Source: CAYXBG01 sp964463145
GTDB lineage: Bacteria > Acidobacteriota > UBA6911 > RPQK01 > CBDAPI01
Assembly: GCA_964463145.1 (NCBI GenBank)
Contig: CAYXBG010000002.1
Location: 1 to 53,063, forward strand
Direction of reading: 5' to 3'
Length of the DNA stretch: 53,063 nt
Positions 1 through 8,449 of this stretch are shown piece by piece. Position 1 is the first letter of the stretch; every line of letters starts with the position of its first letter. The position numbers were made by a program, and so were the translations under genes. The notes beneath the pieces were generated by a model. That model ran no database searches, was not told where the DNA came from, and saw only the letters and a list, made by a program, of their open reading frames with translations.

Positions 1-1
1 C

Positions 2-169
2 CTTTTCACCCCCCTGCAGGGGGGAACGCTTGCTCAGGATAAAGTCGATTATGCAGTTCTAGGAGGATCGCTGGTCAACAGATGTCTAGTTGCCCCAGAT
101 TTGTGCAGGATATTCGACTTCCGCCACAAACAATTGCAAAAGTATTTTCCAAATCCCAGCACTGCTTAA
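2..169 (+). CDS. C-terminal end of an unidentified protein (partial)
   Basis: The frame beginning at base 2 is open for 55 codons to a TAA at 167-169 and enters from outside the window. The translation contains the segments GGTLAQDKVDYAVLGG and RIFDFRHKQLQKYFPNP, which read like ordinary protein, but I do not recognise a family. The other two plus frames are closed early. The call rests only on the open frame and plausible composition, so this could also be non-coding sequence. Confidence 0.35.
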   Translation, partial: LFTPLQGGTLAQDKVDYAVLGGSLVNRCLVAPDLCRIFDFRHKQLQKYFPNPSTA

Positions 170-346
170 TCGCGCAACCTAAAATTTGACACACAAAACT
201 ATGCTAAAAATCAAACTTTCGAAACTCGCCCTCTCCTTATCCGTTCACTCACCGGGACCTAACCAATCTCCTAGACCAGCACACTTTCACAAGACTGGTT
301 TCTGTAATCGACAAATACCATTTCATTTGGCAAGATTTTCTTTTTG

Positions 347-2101
347 ATGAGTCACAAAGACCCAGCCCAAAAATCCGGCGGTTTAACGGAACTCTCCGCA
401 ACTGCGATCTGTGGGAACGACATCACATCGTCCTGTCTCTATGTGTCGGCCCTTGCCATCATGGTAGCTGGCAAATGGGCCTGGCTAGGACTGCTACTGG
501 TGGCAGCCACCCTCTATCTCTTTCGTAGGATATATGGAGAGGTGGTAGGGGCTCTCCCCTTGAATGGCGGCGCCTATAATGCGCTTTTGAATACAACCAG
601 TAAGCGATTAGCTTCTATGGCCGCTTGTTTGACCATACTCTCCTATATGGCCACAGCCGTCATATCAGCCAGTGAGGCAATTCACTATACCCACTCCTTA
701 ATAGAAGCAATCCCAGTCATTCCAGCGACAGTTGGCTTGCTAGTGGTATTTACGGGACTAACGATCCTGGGTATTGGTGAATCCGCCAGGGTTGCTGTCG
801 TCATATTTCTCATACACCTAGCCACCTTGATAATTCTCCTCGTAGTTGGCGGTCTCTATCTGGCCCTGCATGGTCTCGACACACTGACACTAAACTTCAG
901 CATGCCCAGCAGTATCAGTTTTGGTCAGGCGTTATTTTTCGGTTTCGCAGCGGCAATGTTGGGCATTTCTGGATTTGAGAGCTCCGCCAATTTCGTTGAG
1001 GAACAGGCGGAAGGGGTTTTTCCTAAAACTTTACGCAACATGTGGGTAGCTGTCAGCTTTTTCAACCCAATGATAGCTATTTTAGCACTGGCATTAATTC
1101 CCATTCCCGAGGTCTCGGAGCACCAAGAAGCACTCTTAGCTCATATGGGCGCACAGGCTGGTGGTCCTTGGTTAGCTCTAATTGTTTCTGTTGATGCAGC
1201 CCTTGTCTTGAGCGGTGCAGTCTTGACCTCCTTTGTGGGAGTCACTGGATTGATACACAGAATGACCCTGGATAGGTGCCTTCCGCAATTCCTACTCAAG
1301 AAAAACAAGTATGGATCATCACACCGTATCATCATCGGATTTTTGGTGTTAGCAGTCTCAGTACTACTAGTCACAAAAGGGGAACTGGGAGCACTGGCAG
1401 GAGTTTACACCGTCTCATTCTTAGCCGTCATGGCATTGTTCGGTGCAGGAAACATACTATTAAAAATCCGTCGAGCGAGTCTTCCAAGACCTATCAAGAG
1501 TAGCTGGCCAGCACTGTTAGTTGGAATTTCCGCCGTGATGATTGGGATCGCGGGCAATTTGATCATGCACCCAAAGTATTTCGGCGTGTTTCTAGCCTAT
1601 TTCCTGCCTACTGCTTTCATTGTACTGATTATGTTGGGGCGTATTGGTCTGCTTCGGGCAAGTTTGTTTTTCATCGGAACTATCAGTGACTTCATTGCTG
1701 GAGCGACCTCAAAAATCTCTGACAATCTTAACGCAAAAATCCAGCAGATTCGAAGCCAGCAAATGGTATTTTTTACTCGTGGTGACAATTTTGCCAACCT
1801 GAACCGAGCCATGACTTATGTTCGGCGTAACGAACACACTAACCGCATCAAAGTCGTCACTGTTGTTGAAAATCAGAACGCAGTTTCTGAAAAATTAAGA
1901 GAACAGATGAAATTTCTGGACTCAGCTTATCCATATATCAAGATTGATTTTCTAGTCGTCAAAGGGGAGTTCGGACCTAAGCTACTCCAGGAGCTTTCTC
2001 GTAAATGGAAGATCCCAGTGAATTTAATGTTCATTGGATCCCCAGGCACTAAATTCATATACGGACTCGCTGAATTAGGTGGGGTGCGCTTAATCATTTG
2101 A
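347..2101 (+). CDS. APC-superfamily amino acid permease with C-terminal soluble domain
   Basis: Inner-membrane transporter of the amino acid-polyamine-organocation type. The N-terminus (ELSATAICGNDITSSCLYVSA) resembles the broken first helix of APC proteins, where substrate and ion bind. It is followed by about 12 hydrophobic segments up to residue ~450. The last ~130 residues, after the segment SDNLNAKIQQIRSQQ, are hydrophilic with alternating strand and helix character (VVTVVENQNA, IDFLVVKGEFG, NLMFIGSPG), resembling a universal-stress-protein-like regulatory domain. At ~584 aa it is longer than a bare APC permease because of this domain. TTG at 344 directly precedes ATG at 347; ATG is preferred, although neither has a strong Shine-Dalgarno. 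The substrate cannot be told from sequence. Confidence 0.85.
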   Translation: MSHKDPAQKSGGLTELSATAICGNDITSSCLYVSALAIMVAGKWAWLGLLLVAATLYLFRRIYGEVVGALPLNGGAYNALLNTTSKRLASMAACLTILSYMATAVISASEAIHYTHSLIEAIPVIPATVGLLVVFTGLTILGIGESARVAVVIFLIHLATLIILLVVGGLYLALHGLDTLTLNFSMPSSISFGQALFFGFAAAMLGISGFESSANFVEEQAEGVFPKTLRNMWVAVSFFNPMIAILALALIPIPEVSEHQEALLAHMGAQAGGPWLALIVSVDAALVLSGAVLTSFVGVTGLIHRMTLDRCLPQFLLKKNKYGSSHRIIIGFLVLAVSVLLVTKGELGALAGVYTVSFLAVMALFGAGNILLKIRRASLPRPIKSSWPALLVGISAVMIGIAGNLIMHPKYFGVFLAYFLPTAFIVLIMLGRIGLLRASLFFIGTISDFIAGATSKISDNLNAKIQQIRSQQMVFFTRGDNFANLNRAMTYVRRNEHTNRIKVVTVVENQNAVSEKLREQMKFLDSAYPYIKIDFLVVKGEFGPKLLQELSRKWKIPVNLMFIGSPGTKFIYGLAELGGVRLII

Positions 2102-2350
2102 GTGGCCGAGTACTGCCACCTCTTCAACTTTTGCCCAGACCCTTAATAAGTTCCCCGAGAGAACCTTCTCCACATCCACCTCCGAATATCCTCGCTCAAG
2201 TAACTCTTGGATCAAGTTGGGATATTGAGATACATCCTTAAGGCCTTTGGGGGTGGTAGCGCCCACTCCATCGAAGTCCGAACCAAGACCGACATGATTG
2301 ATACCTACAAGCTCTCGGACATGGTCGATATGGTCGGCAACATCCATCAT
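2090..2350 (-). pseudogene. 3' remnant of a membrane dipeptidase (peptidase M19)
   Basis: This 86-codon minus-strand frame matches the C-terminal end of M19 (renal-type) dipeptidases: HIDHVRELVGINHVGLGSDF followed by DGV, then the helical tail GNLLRVWAKVEEVA. The GSDFDG strand carries a conserved active-site Asp in the family. M19 enzymes are about 350-420 aa, so roughly four fifths is missing. In-frame TGA and TAA codons stand immediately upstream of the first ATG, and the sequence up to 2434 has no M19 similarity in any minus frame. It overlaps the permease end by 12 bp on the opposite strand. It is best read as a decaying fragment, not a functional small protein. Confidence 0.75.
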
Positions 2351-2433
2351 TTATCATCGAATTCTCTGAAGTTGTTTTACACTGGGGCTATGGTAGCATT
2401 GGTGCCCCCACAGGACTCCGATAAAGCTGGAAC

Positions 2434-4197
2434 ATGAATATGGCATCTGACAGCGTCGTCCCCTTGTTAATTGGGAGTATGGTAGCCCTTTTTGTTGGAC
2501 CTGTACTCTATCGATCATCCCGCAGCCTCGACCAGGCACGGTCGTTTCTGGATGGTTTTGTTTTCGTGGCTATATCCGGTTTGTTAGGCCTACACATTCT
2601 TCCCGAAATACTCGCTGAAGGGGGAATGACTAGCCTGGCGTTGTTAGCTGTCGGATTCCTAGGCCCCACCCTCATGGAACGGCTTTCCCGGTATAGTCAG
2701 GCTGCTCACTCCCTCACTCTCTATCTGGCACTGGCAGGTCTATGCCTGCATGCGGTGGCAGATGGAGCAGCGTTACTCGGAACAACAGGTGGCGGATCAG
2801 GCTTCATTGCTCTAGCGGTAATACTTCATCGTCTCCCAATTGGTTTGGGAATATGGTGGCTGATGAGGCCAACGTACTCGGCATCTATGCGATGGGCAGT
2901 CCTCTCGATCGTTTGCGCCGCCACCATATTGGGTTTTTCCGGTGGGTCATTTCTTGTCAGTGAGTTCTCAGGTGGGATGCTCCTCTGGTTCCAAGCATTT
3001 GTTGCGGGATCCCTGCTTCACGTGGTACTTCATCGACCCGGCGAAAAACCTTGCACCCCTTTGGAACCTCGTTGGGCCGAAGGGGCTGGTTCGTTGCTAG
3101 GACTACTGCTTCTGATAGGCCTGACAGGCTTCGAAGTAATGTCTCCCCATTTAAAATCGTTCTCATCAGCCGGGGCAACCTTCTGGGCATTAGCTCTTAA
3201 AAGCGCTCCGGCTCTTACTGTTGGGTACATTCTGGCCGGACTTGCCAGTACTTTTCTGCCACTCTCCTCGATTCATTGGTTGAAGAGGGGCTCGTCGGTT
3301 AGTCAGTCAGCGAAGGGAATGATCACTGGCCTGCCGGTTCCGATCTGTTCATGTGGAGTCGTTCCCCTTTATCGGACACTAATACTGCGAGGGGCTCCTC
3401 TACCTGCAGCAACTGCTTTTCTAGTCGCCACTCCTGAATTGGGGCTGGATGCAGTCTTGCTTTCATTTCCTCTGCTCGGTCTGCCGATGACAATAGCAAG
3501 AGTGGTAGCGGCCGTCTTGGTGGCACTTTTCGTGGGTTGGATGATGGGAGTCCTAGCCCCACCAAACCAATTTTCAGAAAGAAAAGTCGAGCAGGAGCAG
3601 CTCCACACCCAGAACACCCAACATAAACTGCGGGAGGGTTTTCGTATAGGATTGATCGAAGTAGTCGACCACACAGCTCCATGGGTTCTCTTCGGACTAA
3701 TCTTAGCGGCAGTGACTGAACCATTCCTGACAGGAGGCTGGATGGAATCTATCCCAGGACCTCTAGGGGTATTGGTTTTTGCACTGTTGGGATTACCTGC
3801 CTACGTCTGCGCATCTGGGGCGACCCCTCTAGTCGCCATTCTTCTCTTTAATGGTTTGAGTCCAGGGGCTGCATTGGCCTTCTTATTGACCGGGCCCGCC
3901 ACCAACGTGACAACTTTCGGGGTGCTCTCGAGCTTGCATGGCAAGAAAGTCGCTGGACTGTTTTCTGTCTTGATGATCGGTAGCGCTGTAACTATCGGCT
4001 GTTTTGTTAATCTGTTCACCCCCGCAGCAGGCATCGAACTGCCAAGCCTAGGACACCATTCGACATCGATAGAGTTCCTTTGTCTGATTTTTCTGAGCAT
4101 CTTGATACTGTTTTCTGTTTTGAGACGTGGGGCACGCCAGTTTGCAGGTGAAATTTCTGGGAGTGCATTTGAAGATTCCAAATCATGTTGTGAGTAG
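2434..4197 (+). CDS. Fusion of a ZIP-like metal transporter and an ArsP/DUF318 permease (Cu/Zn efflux type)
   Basis: A 587-aa integral membrane protein. Residues ~1-210 look like a ZIP transporter: LHILPEI in an early helix, HAVADG in one helix and ILHRLPIG in the next, matching the paired metal-binding helices (HNxPEG/HExPH type) of ZIPs. Residues ~235-560 carry the ArsP_1/DUF318 permease signature, with GLPVPICSCGVVPLYRTLI and a following ATPELGLDA, the hallmark of SO_0444-type Cu/Zn efflux permeases, and a second half with LPAYVCASGATPL. A hydrophilic linker at ~370-400 joins the two permease halves. The protein ends SKSCCE, a possible metal-binding Cys pair. ATG at 2434 is used; ATG 2440 is possible. 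It probably moves divalent metals across the inner membrane, direction unknown. Confidence 0.8.
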   Translation: MNMASDSVVPLLIGSMVALFVGPVLYRSSRSLDQARSFLDGFVFVAISGLLGLHILPEILAEGGMTSLALLAVGFLGPTLMERLSRYSQAAHSLTLYLALAGLCLHAVADGAALLGTTGGGSGFIALAVILHRLPIGLGIWWLMRPTYSASMRWAVLSIVCAATILGFSGGSFLVSEFSGGMLLWFQAFVAGSLLHVVLHRPGEKPCTPLEPRWAEGAGSLLGLLLLIGLTGFEVMSPHLKSFSSAGATFWALALKSAPALTVGYILAGLASTFLPLSSIHWLKRGSSVSQSAKGMITGLPVPICSCGVVPLYRTLILRGAPLPAATAFLVATPELGLDAVLLSFPLLGLPMTIARVVAAVLVALFVGWMMGVLAPPNQFSERKVEQEQLHTQNTQHKLREGFRIGLIEVVDHTAPWVLFGLILAAVTEPFLTGGWMESIPGPLGVLVFALLGLPAYVCASGATPLVAILLFNGLSPGAALAFLLTGPATNVTTFGVLSSLHGKKVAGLFSVLMIGSAVTIGCFVNLFTPAAGIELPSLGHHSTSIEFLCLIFLSILILFSVLRRGARQFAGEISGSAFEDSKSCCE

Positions 4198-4292
4198 AAT
4201 TTATCTTGCCCATTCCATCTGCAAACTCTCATTGTCTGGTATTCTTGGTCTCTCCCGACTAGAATCTAAGCACAGATTTACCGGAGGCTTCT

Positions 4293-5834
4293 ATGAAGAT
4301 AATCGCAGCAACTAGACGCCCAGACTTACGGGTCGTCTTAGTAAAACCTAGTAAGTACTCCGAAAATGGGTTTGTCGAGCGCTTTTGGAAAGGCTTCATG
4401 CCCAACAGCACGCTTTCCTACATCTGCAGCATGACACGCGACTACGCTCAACGGACTGGAGCCCAGATTGAGATCCACGGTATCGACGAGTACGTCGAGA
4501 ATGACTTAGAGTACCTGAACTTACTGCAGGCCGACGAGATCCCAACCCTGGTAGCCCTGGTTGGCGTCCAAAGCCATCAGTTCCACCGCGCCCTTGACCT
4601 GTCTGCACTAGCAGCAGAACAAGGCTGTCACGCTATCATTGGAGGCCCGCATCCAATGACTTGCCAGACCACCGAACTTCAAAACCGAGGTGTCAGCTTT
4701 GCCGTTTCAGAAGCAGAATTAACATGGGGCCAGATCCTAGAAGACGCGCAAGCAGGGCAACTGCAATCAGTCTATGGAGAAAATCAACGTTGGCAAAGGG
4801 AGCTGGATGCGCCAATACTGGAACCGCCCTCTCCAGAGGACATGAAAAATTACGTAGTCAAAATGCTCGGTGTCTATCCGGCTCGGGGTTGTCCTTTCCG
4901 CTGCAACTTTTGTTCGGTAATTAAAATCGCAGGCCGACAAATCCGATCTCAGACAACGGAAGTAACCCTGGAAACACTTCGCCTTGCAAGGAAAGCTGGA
5001 GTCGATTACGTTATGTTCACCTCGGACAATTTCAACAAAATCCCTCAGGTGCGCGAGCTTCTTCAAGGAATGATTGAAGAAAATCTAAACATTGGGTTTT
5101 TTGTTCAGTGCGACACCCAGATTGGGGGTCGAGACCGAGACCTTATCCCTCTGCTAGCACAGGCCGGGTGTTTTCAGATGTTTGTTGGAGTGGAGTCATT
5201 CAGCCGGCAAGTCCTTCGTGAGGCGCAAAAATTCCAAAACCACCCGGATCGTTACAGCAACATTTCAGAATTGTGTCGCTCTCACGGGATCGAATCCCAC
5301 TTCTCCAACATAATTGGGTTTCCGGGGGACACCGAAGAGAGCATCTTGAACCACCTACGAGTACTGATTGAATTGAATCCTGTGCTGGCTTCCTTCTACA
5401 TCCTGACACCGATTCCTGGCACAGAGCAATACGACGATTTTCTGGCACGTGACCTGATAGTCTCCCGAAACCTTGACCGTTTCGATGGCACTTGCCCGGT
5501 TTGGAAACACGATATACTTTCTTCAGAGGAACTCAAGAGGCTACTGTTTCTCTGCTACAAACGTTTTTTTTCGGTCCAAAGAGCACATCAGCATCATCAG
5601 CTCAGTTCCTTGCTTAATGTGGAAAATCTCGGGCGTCTTCTTTTTATGAAGCTTCAGGCCTATAGACAAACACACCCGATGTCTGGTGGAGTCTGGAGAA
5701 TCCAGAGAGACCACGTCAACAAATACATCGATCGCCGCAAGTCCTTTTTTGGATTCGAGATGGCACCTCTACCTTTAAGTCTCAGCTTGCCAGCTGCAGA
5801 CGCAGAGCTCAATCGTCACGTCAAATTAGCCTGA
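4293..5834 (+). CDS. B12-binding-domain-type radical SAM enzyme
   Basis: A 513-aa radical SAM protein. Cys200, Cys204 and Cys207 in RGCPFRCNFC form the CxxxCxxC ligand set for the [4Fe-4S] cluster that cleaves S-adenosylmethionine. Residues ~10-160 form a Rossmann-like domain in the place of a cobalamin-binding domain (LVALVGVQSHQFHRALDL, AIIGGPHPMT), although the classic DxHxxG cobalamin motif is not clear. The radical SAM barrel runs from ~195 to ~430 (FTSDNFNK, MFVGVESFS, NIIGFPGDT) and the C-terminal ~80 residues are helical. GGAGG at 4283-4287 supports the ATG start. It stands alone, 95 bp after the metal permease. Relatives include methyltransferases and ring-forming enzymes; the substrate cannot be assigned. 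Confidence 0.85.
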   Translation: MKIIAATRRPDLRVVLVKPSKYSENGFVERFWKGFMPNSTLSYICSMTRDYAQRTGAQIEIHGIDEYVENDLEYLNLLQADEIPTLVALVGVQSHQFHRALDLSALAAEQGCHAIIGGPHPMTCQTTELQNRGVSFAVSEAELTWGQILEDAQAGQLQSVYGENQRWQRELDAPILEPPSPEDMKNYVVKMLGVYPARGCPFRCNFCSVIKIAGRQIRSQTTEVTLETLRLARKAGVDYVMFTSDNFNKIPQVRELLQGMIEENLNIGFFVQCDTQIGGRDRDLIPLLAQAGCFQMFVGVESFSRQVLREAQKFQNHPDRYSNISELCRSHGIESHFSNIIGFPGDTEESILNHLRVLIELNPVLASFYILTPIPGTEQYDDFLARDLIVSRNLDRFDGTCPVWKHDILSSEELKRLLFLCYKRFFSVQRAHQHHQLSSLLNVENLGRLLFMKLQAYRQTHPMSGGVWRIQRDHVNKYIDRRKSFFGFEMAPLPLSLSLPAADAELNRHVKLA

Positions 5835-5946
5835 ACGCCATCCCTGCCTGCAATTTTTCTGTTTTTCCAGAAGCTCGCTGGCTTATTAAATCTATGACCC
5901 TGCCAGAAATTGACAGAATCATAGGAAATCTCCGGTTCTTGATTTT

Positions 5947-6396
5947 CTACTGAATCGGCGAGAAGGGAGTCGCCTTCATAACGATACTCTCAATTTCTTT
6001 CACGAGGGGCCCGTCTTTCCTCGACGCCTTGTAAATTTTTTGAAACTCTGAATCGGCTCTAAAAGCCTTCCAAGCTCCATCTCGAATCGATGTGCTAGGA
6101 AAAGCTAATACATAAATGAGTGTGTTTGATGCATAGGCTGGATCAACGGGGGTCCAGTAAGCTACCAGGTGCATACCATGTTTTACAAACAAGTGATTGG
6201 TGTGGTTAGTAAATCTTTTATGCAGATCTCCAAGCTTCCCATCATAGGTAGTATATGTGCGCAACTCGAAGATCCGGTCATCCTGTGCCATCAGGTCAGA
6301 GACTTGGATACATGTTAAGAAAACAACTATGGCAACAAAGCAGATATAGAACTTTTTGAGCCCTTTAAGATTGGCAAGATTCATTCTGTATTTCAT
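5947..6396 (-). CDS. Exported NIPSNAP-family protein
   Basis: The mature part begins RIFELRTYTTYDGKLGDLHKR and contains HTNHLFVKHGMHLVAYWTP, the typical ferredoxin-like NIPSNAP fold. Its function in bacteria is poorly defined. The open frame reaches back to 6531, but the ATG at 6396 is chosen because AGGAGG at 6404-6409 sits 7 nt upstream and because the protein then starts with MKYRMNLANLKG, a positively charged run before a hydrophobic stretch (FYICFVAIVVFLTCIQV) and a probable cleavage site near LMAQ-DD. That makes ~149 aa with a signal peptide, so the protein is likely periplasmic. It is transcribed divergently from the small membrane protein at 6612. Confidence 0.8.
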   Translation of the reverse strand: MKYRMNLANLKGLKKFYICFVAIVVFLTCIQVSDLMAQDDRIFELRTYTTYDGKLGDLHKRFTNHTNHLFVKHGMHLVAYWTPVDPAYASNTLIYVLAFPSTSIRDGAWKAFRADSEFQKIYKASRKDGPLVKEIESIVMKATPFSPIQ

Positions 6397-6611
6397 GCGA
6401 TAACCTCCTCTAAATAACTTTTTGATTAGTTGTAAGTAAATTAATTTGATTACAAAACGGGCATGCAAACAAGCATAGCCAGTGAAAACACTGAACCGAC
6501 CAGAAAAAATCAAAGATAAACACTGTGTCAAAACTCAACCCGAGCCAAGCGTTAAAGCTACGGACTCTTAAGGGATTAGAGTAACCAGACTAATTGATGT
6601 AGGCTAGAGTT

Positions 6612-6941
6612 GTGAAGCTAATCACCTTCCTCGGGACGACCTTATTCATAATGTCAGCAGCCCTTCAGTACAACGACCCTGATGCTCTAGCCTGGTCTCT
6701 CGCATACCTCGCCGCTGCTGTAATCGGTATTTTGGCGTTTATCGATCGAATCCCCCCTATTTTGGCTCTAATAACCGGTTTTTTTTACTTAGGATTTGGC
6801 ATTTATCTAGCGATAAAAGTGATCGGACAGCACCACTGGTTTGACGAACTGGGACGCGAAATGCTTGGCCTGCTAATCGTTGGGCTATGGTTGCATCTGA
6901 TAGGTATCAGTCTACTCATGCAGAGGAGAATCAAAACGTGA
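6612..6941 (+). CDS. Small TMEM220-family membrane protein
   Basis: A 109-aa protein with four hydrophobic segments and almost no loops. The motif AALQYNDPDALAWSLAYL in the first third matches the QYNDPD-W signature of the transmembrane 220 family, whose function is unknown. The start is GTG at 6612; no ATG occurs near the first membrane segment. It is followed by 134 bp before the exported oxidoreductase gene and might be cotranscribed with it. Confidence 0.7.
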   Translation: MKLITFLGTTLFIMSAALQYNDPDALAWSLAYLAAAVIGILAFIDRIPPILALITGFFYLGFGIYLAIKVIGQHHWFDELGREMLGLLIVGLWLHLIGISLLMQRRIKT

Positions 6942-7075
6942 GCTCCGGGTCGACAAATTAGCCGTAAGAGAGATTGATATGGCAACTTATTACTCATCTC
7001 AGAAAGATTACTCGTCCCGAAGAACGATGAGGATACTAGATCTAACATTTCACCAATAGGAAAGAGTTTCATTAT

Positions 7076-8449
7076 ATGAAAGTTAATCGAAGAACCTTTG
7101 TATCTACTGGAGTTTCAGGAGTTGCTGCCGCTACTACAGGCCTAGGAACACGCTCAGTATTGGGCGCCAATAATCGTATCCGTATGGCAAGTATTGGAGT
7201 AGGCGGCATGGGACGAAGTAATCTACGTGACTTCCTGAAAATGCCCGAAGTAGACATGGTAGCTGTTTGCGACACTTGGGAGCAAAACCGCAATCGAGCA
7301 GTCGAAATGACGGATGGCAAAGCAGAGGCCTATAAAGATTTCCGAGAGGTACTCGACCGCAAAGACATCGATGCAGTAATCATAGCGACGCCCGACCACT
7401 GGCACGTACCTATTGCCATTGCCGCTTGTGATGCCGGCAAGGATATGTATGTGGAAAAACCTCTTTCGCATACAGTGGCAGAAGGCCGAAAACTGGCTCA
7501 GGCAGTTACCCTTAATGAAAGGGTCCTGCAAATGGGAACACAACAGCGGTCGGGAAAACATTATCAAGAAGCTGTAGGCCTCATTCAAGCTGGGGGACTA
7601 GGAAAAGTCACCCGCGTCCATACCTGGAATGTCGGCAATGAGTCTCCTACTGGCATTGGGAATCATTCAATAGGAGAACCTCCTACGGGGCTAGATTGGG
7701 ATATGTACTTGGGGCCCGCTCCTTATGTGCCTTTCAGTCCCAACCGTTTCCTCTATACTTTCCGATGGTTCTGGGACTACTCGGGCGGAAAGATGACTGA
7801 CTGGGGAACCCACCACTTCGATATAGTTCACTGGGCTATGAACGTCCAGGGTCCCAAGTCTGTTTTTGCCGTTGGTCACAAATATGGGTTGGAGGACAAT
7901 AGAGAAACTCCTGACACCATGGAAGTAGTTTTCGAGTACCCAGGATTCATAGCTACCTTCTCCCATAGGGACTGTAACGCCCATTTGCCTCCGAATCGTG
8001 ATAATTATGGCATTGAGTTCTTTGGGACGGACGGCACCATGTACCTGAATCGTGACGGGTTCTGGGTGACACCTGAAGTGACCCATACGGATAAGAGTCT
8101 CGAGCCACGCTACTTAAGGCAAATCAGAGAAAATCAGAGCCCTCGTGAACCATGGGAGGACCGTTATCAGACTACGACCGCTAGATCCGAGTTTAAAACC
8201 AGTAACAGTACTCGCTCCGCCCAACACATTCAGCACGTTCGCAATTTTATCGACTGCCTAAAAAGCCGGGAGAAACCAATTTCGGATGTGGAGACTGGTC
8301 ACCGTTCAACGACCGCACCTCTACTGGCCAACATCGCCTTGAAAATCGGAAGGAAAATCCACTGGGACTCGAAAAATGAGAAAATTCTCGAGGACAAGGA
8401 GGCTAGCCTTCTACTTACCAAACAATATCGCGGTCAATGGAAAGTCTGA
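7076..8449 (+). CDS. Tat-exported Gfo/Idh/MocA-family oxidoreductase
   Basis: NAD(P)-dependent sugar oxidoreductase family. The N-terminus NRRTFVSTGVSGVAAATTG is a twin-arginine-like export signal. The Rossmann fold begins at IRMASIGVGGMGRSN, and the family's EKPLS motif with its conserved Lys lies near residue 128 (MYVEKPLSHTV). The C-terminal half contains WFWDYSGGKMTDWGTHHFD, typical of the exported subfamily common in Planctomycetota, Acidobacteriota and Bacteroidota. Length 457 aa is normal for that subfamily. Its 3' end overlaps the DUF1080 lipoprotein gene by 13 bp, so the two are translated together. The family and partner suggest oxidation of a sugar or glycoside, perhaps at C3; the substrate is unknown. 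Confidence 0.88.
   Translation: MKVNRRTFVSTGVSGVAAATTGLGTRSVLGANNRIRMASIGVGGMGRSNLRDFLKMPEVDMVAVCDTWEQNRNRAVEMTDGKAEAYKDFREVLDRKDIDAVIIATPDHWHVPIAIAACDAGKDMYVEKPLSHTVAEGRKLAQAVTLNERVLQMGTQQRSGKHYQEAVGLIQAGGLGKVTRVHTWNVGNESPTGIGNHSIGEPPTGLDWDMYLGPAPYVPFSPNRFLYTFRWFWDYSGGKMTDWGTHHFDIVHWAMNVQGPKSVFAVGHKYGLEDNRETPDTMEVVFEYPGFIATFSHRDCNAHLPPNRDNYGIEFFGTDGTMYLNRDGFWVTPEVTHTDKSLEPRYLRQIRENQSPREPWEDRYQTTTARSEFKTSNSTRSAQHIQHVRNFIDCLKSREKPISDVETGHRSTTAPLLANIALKIGRKIHWDSKNEKILEDKEASLLLTKQYRGQWKV

Noticed and set aside
9..24. Perfect palindrome CCCCCC-TGCA-GGGGGG as operator or terminator
   Set aside because: It lies inside an open frame at the window edge, has no T tract, and homopolymer runs make such palindromes by chance.
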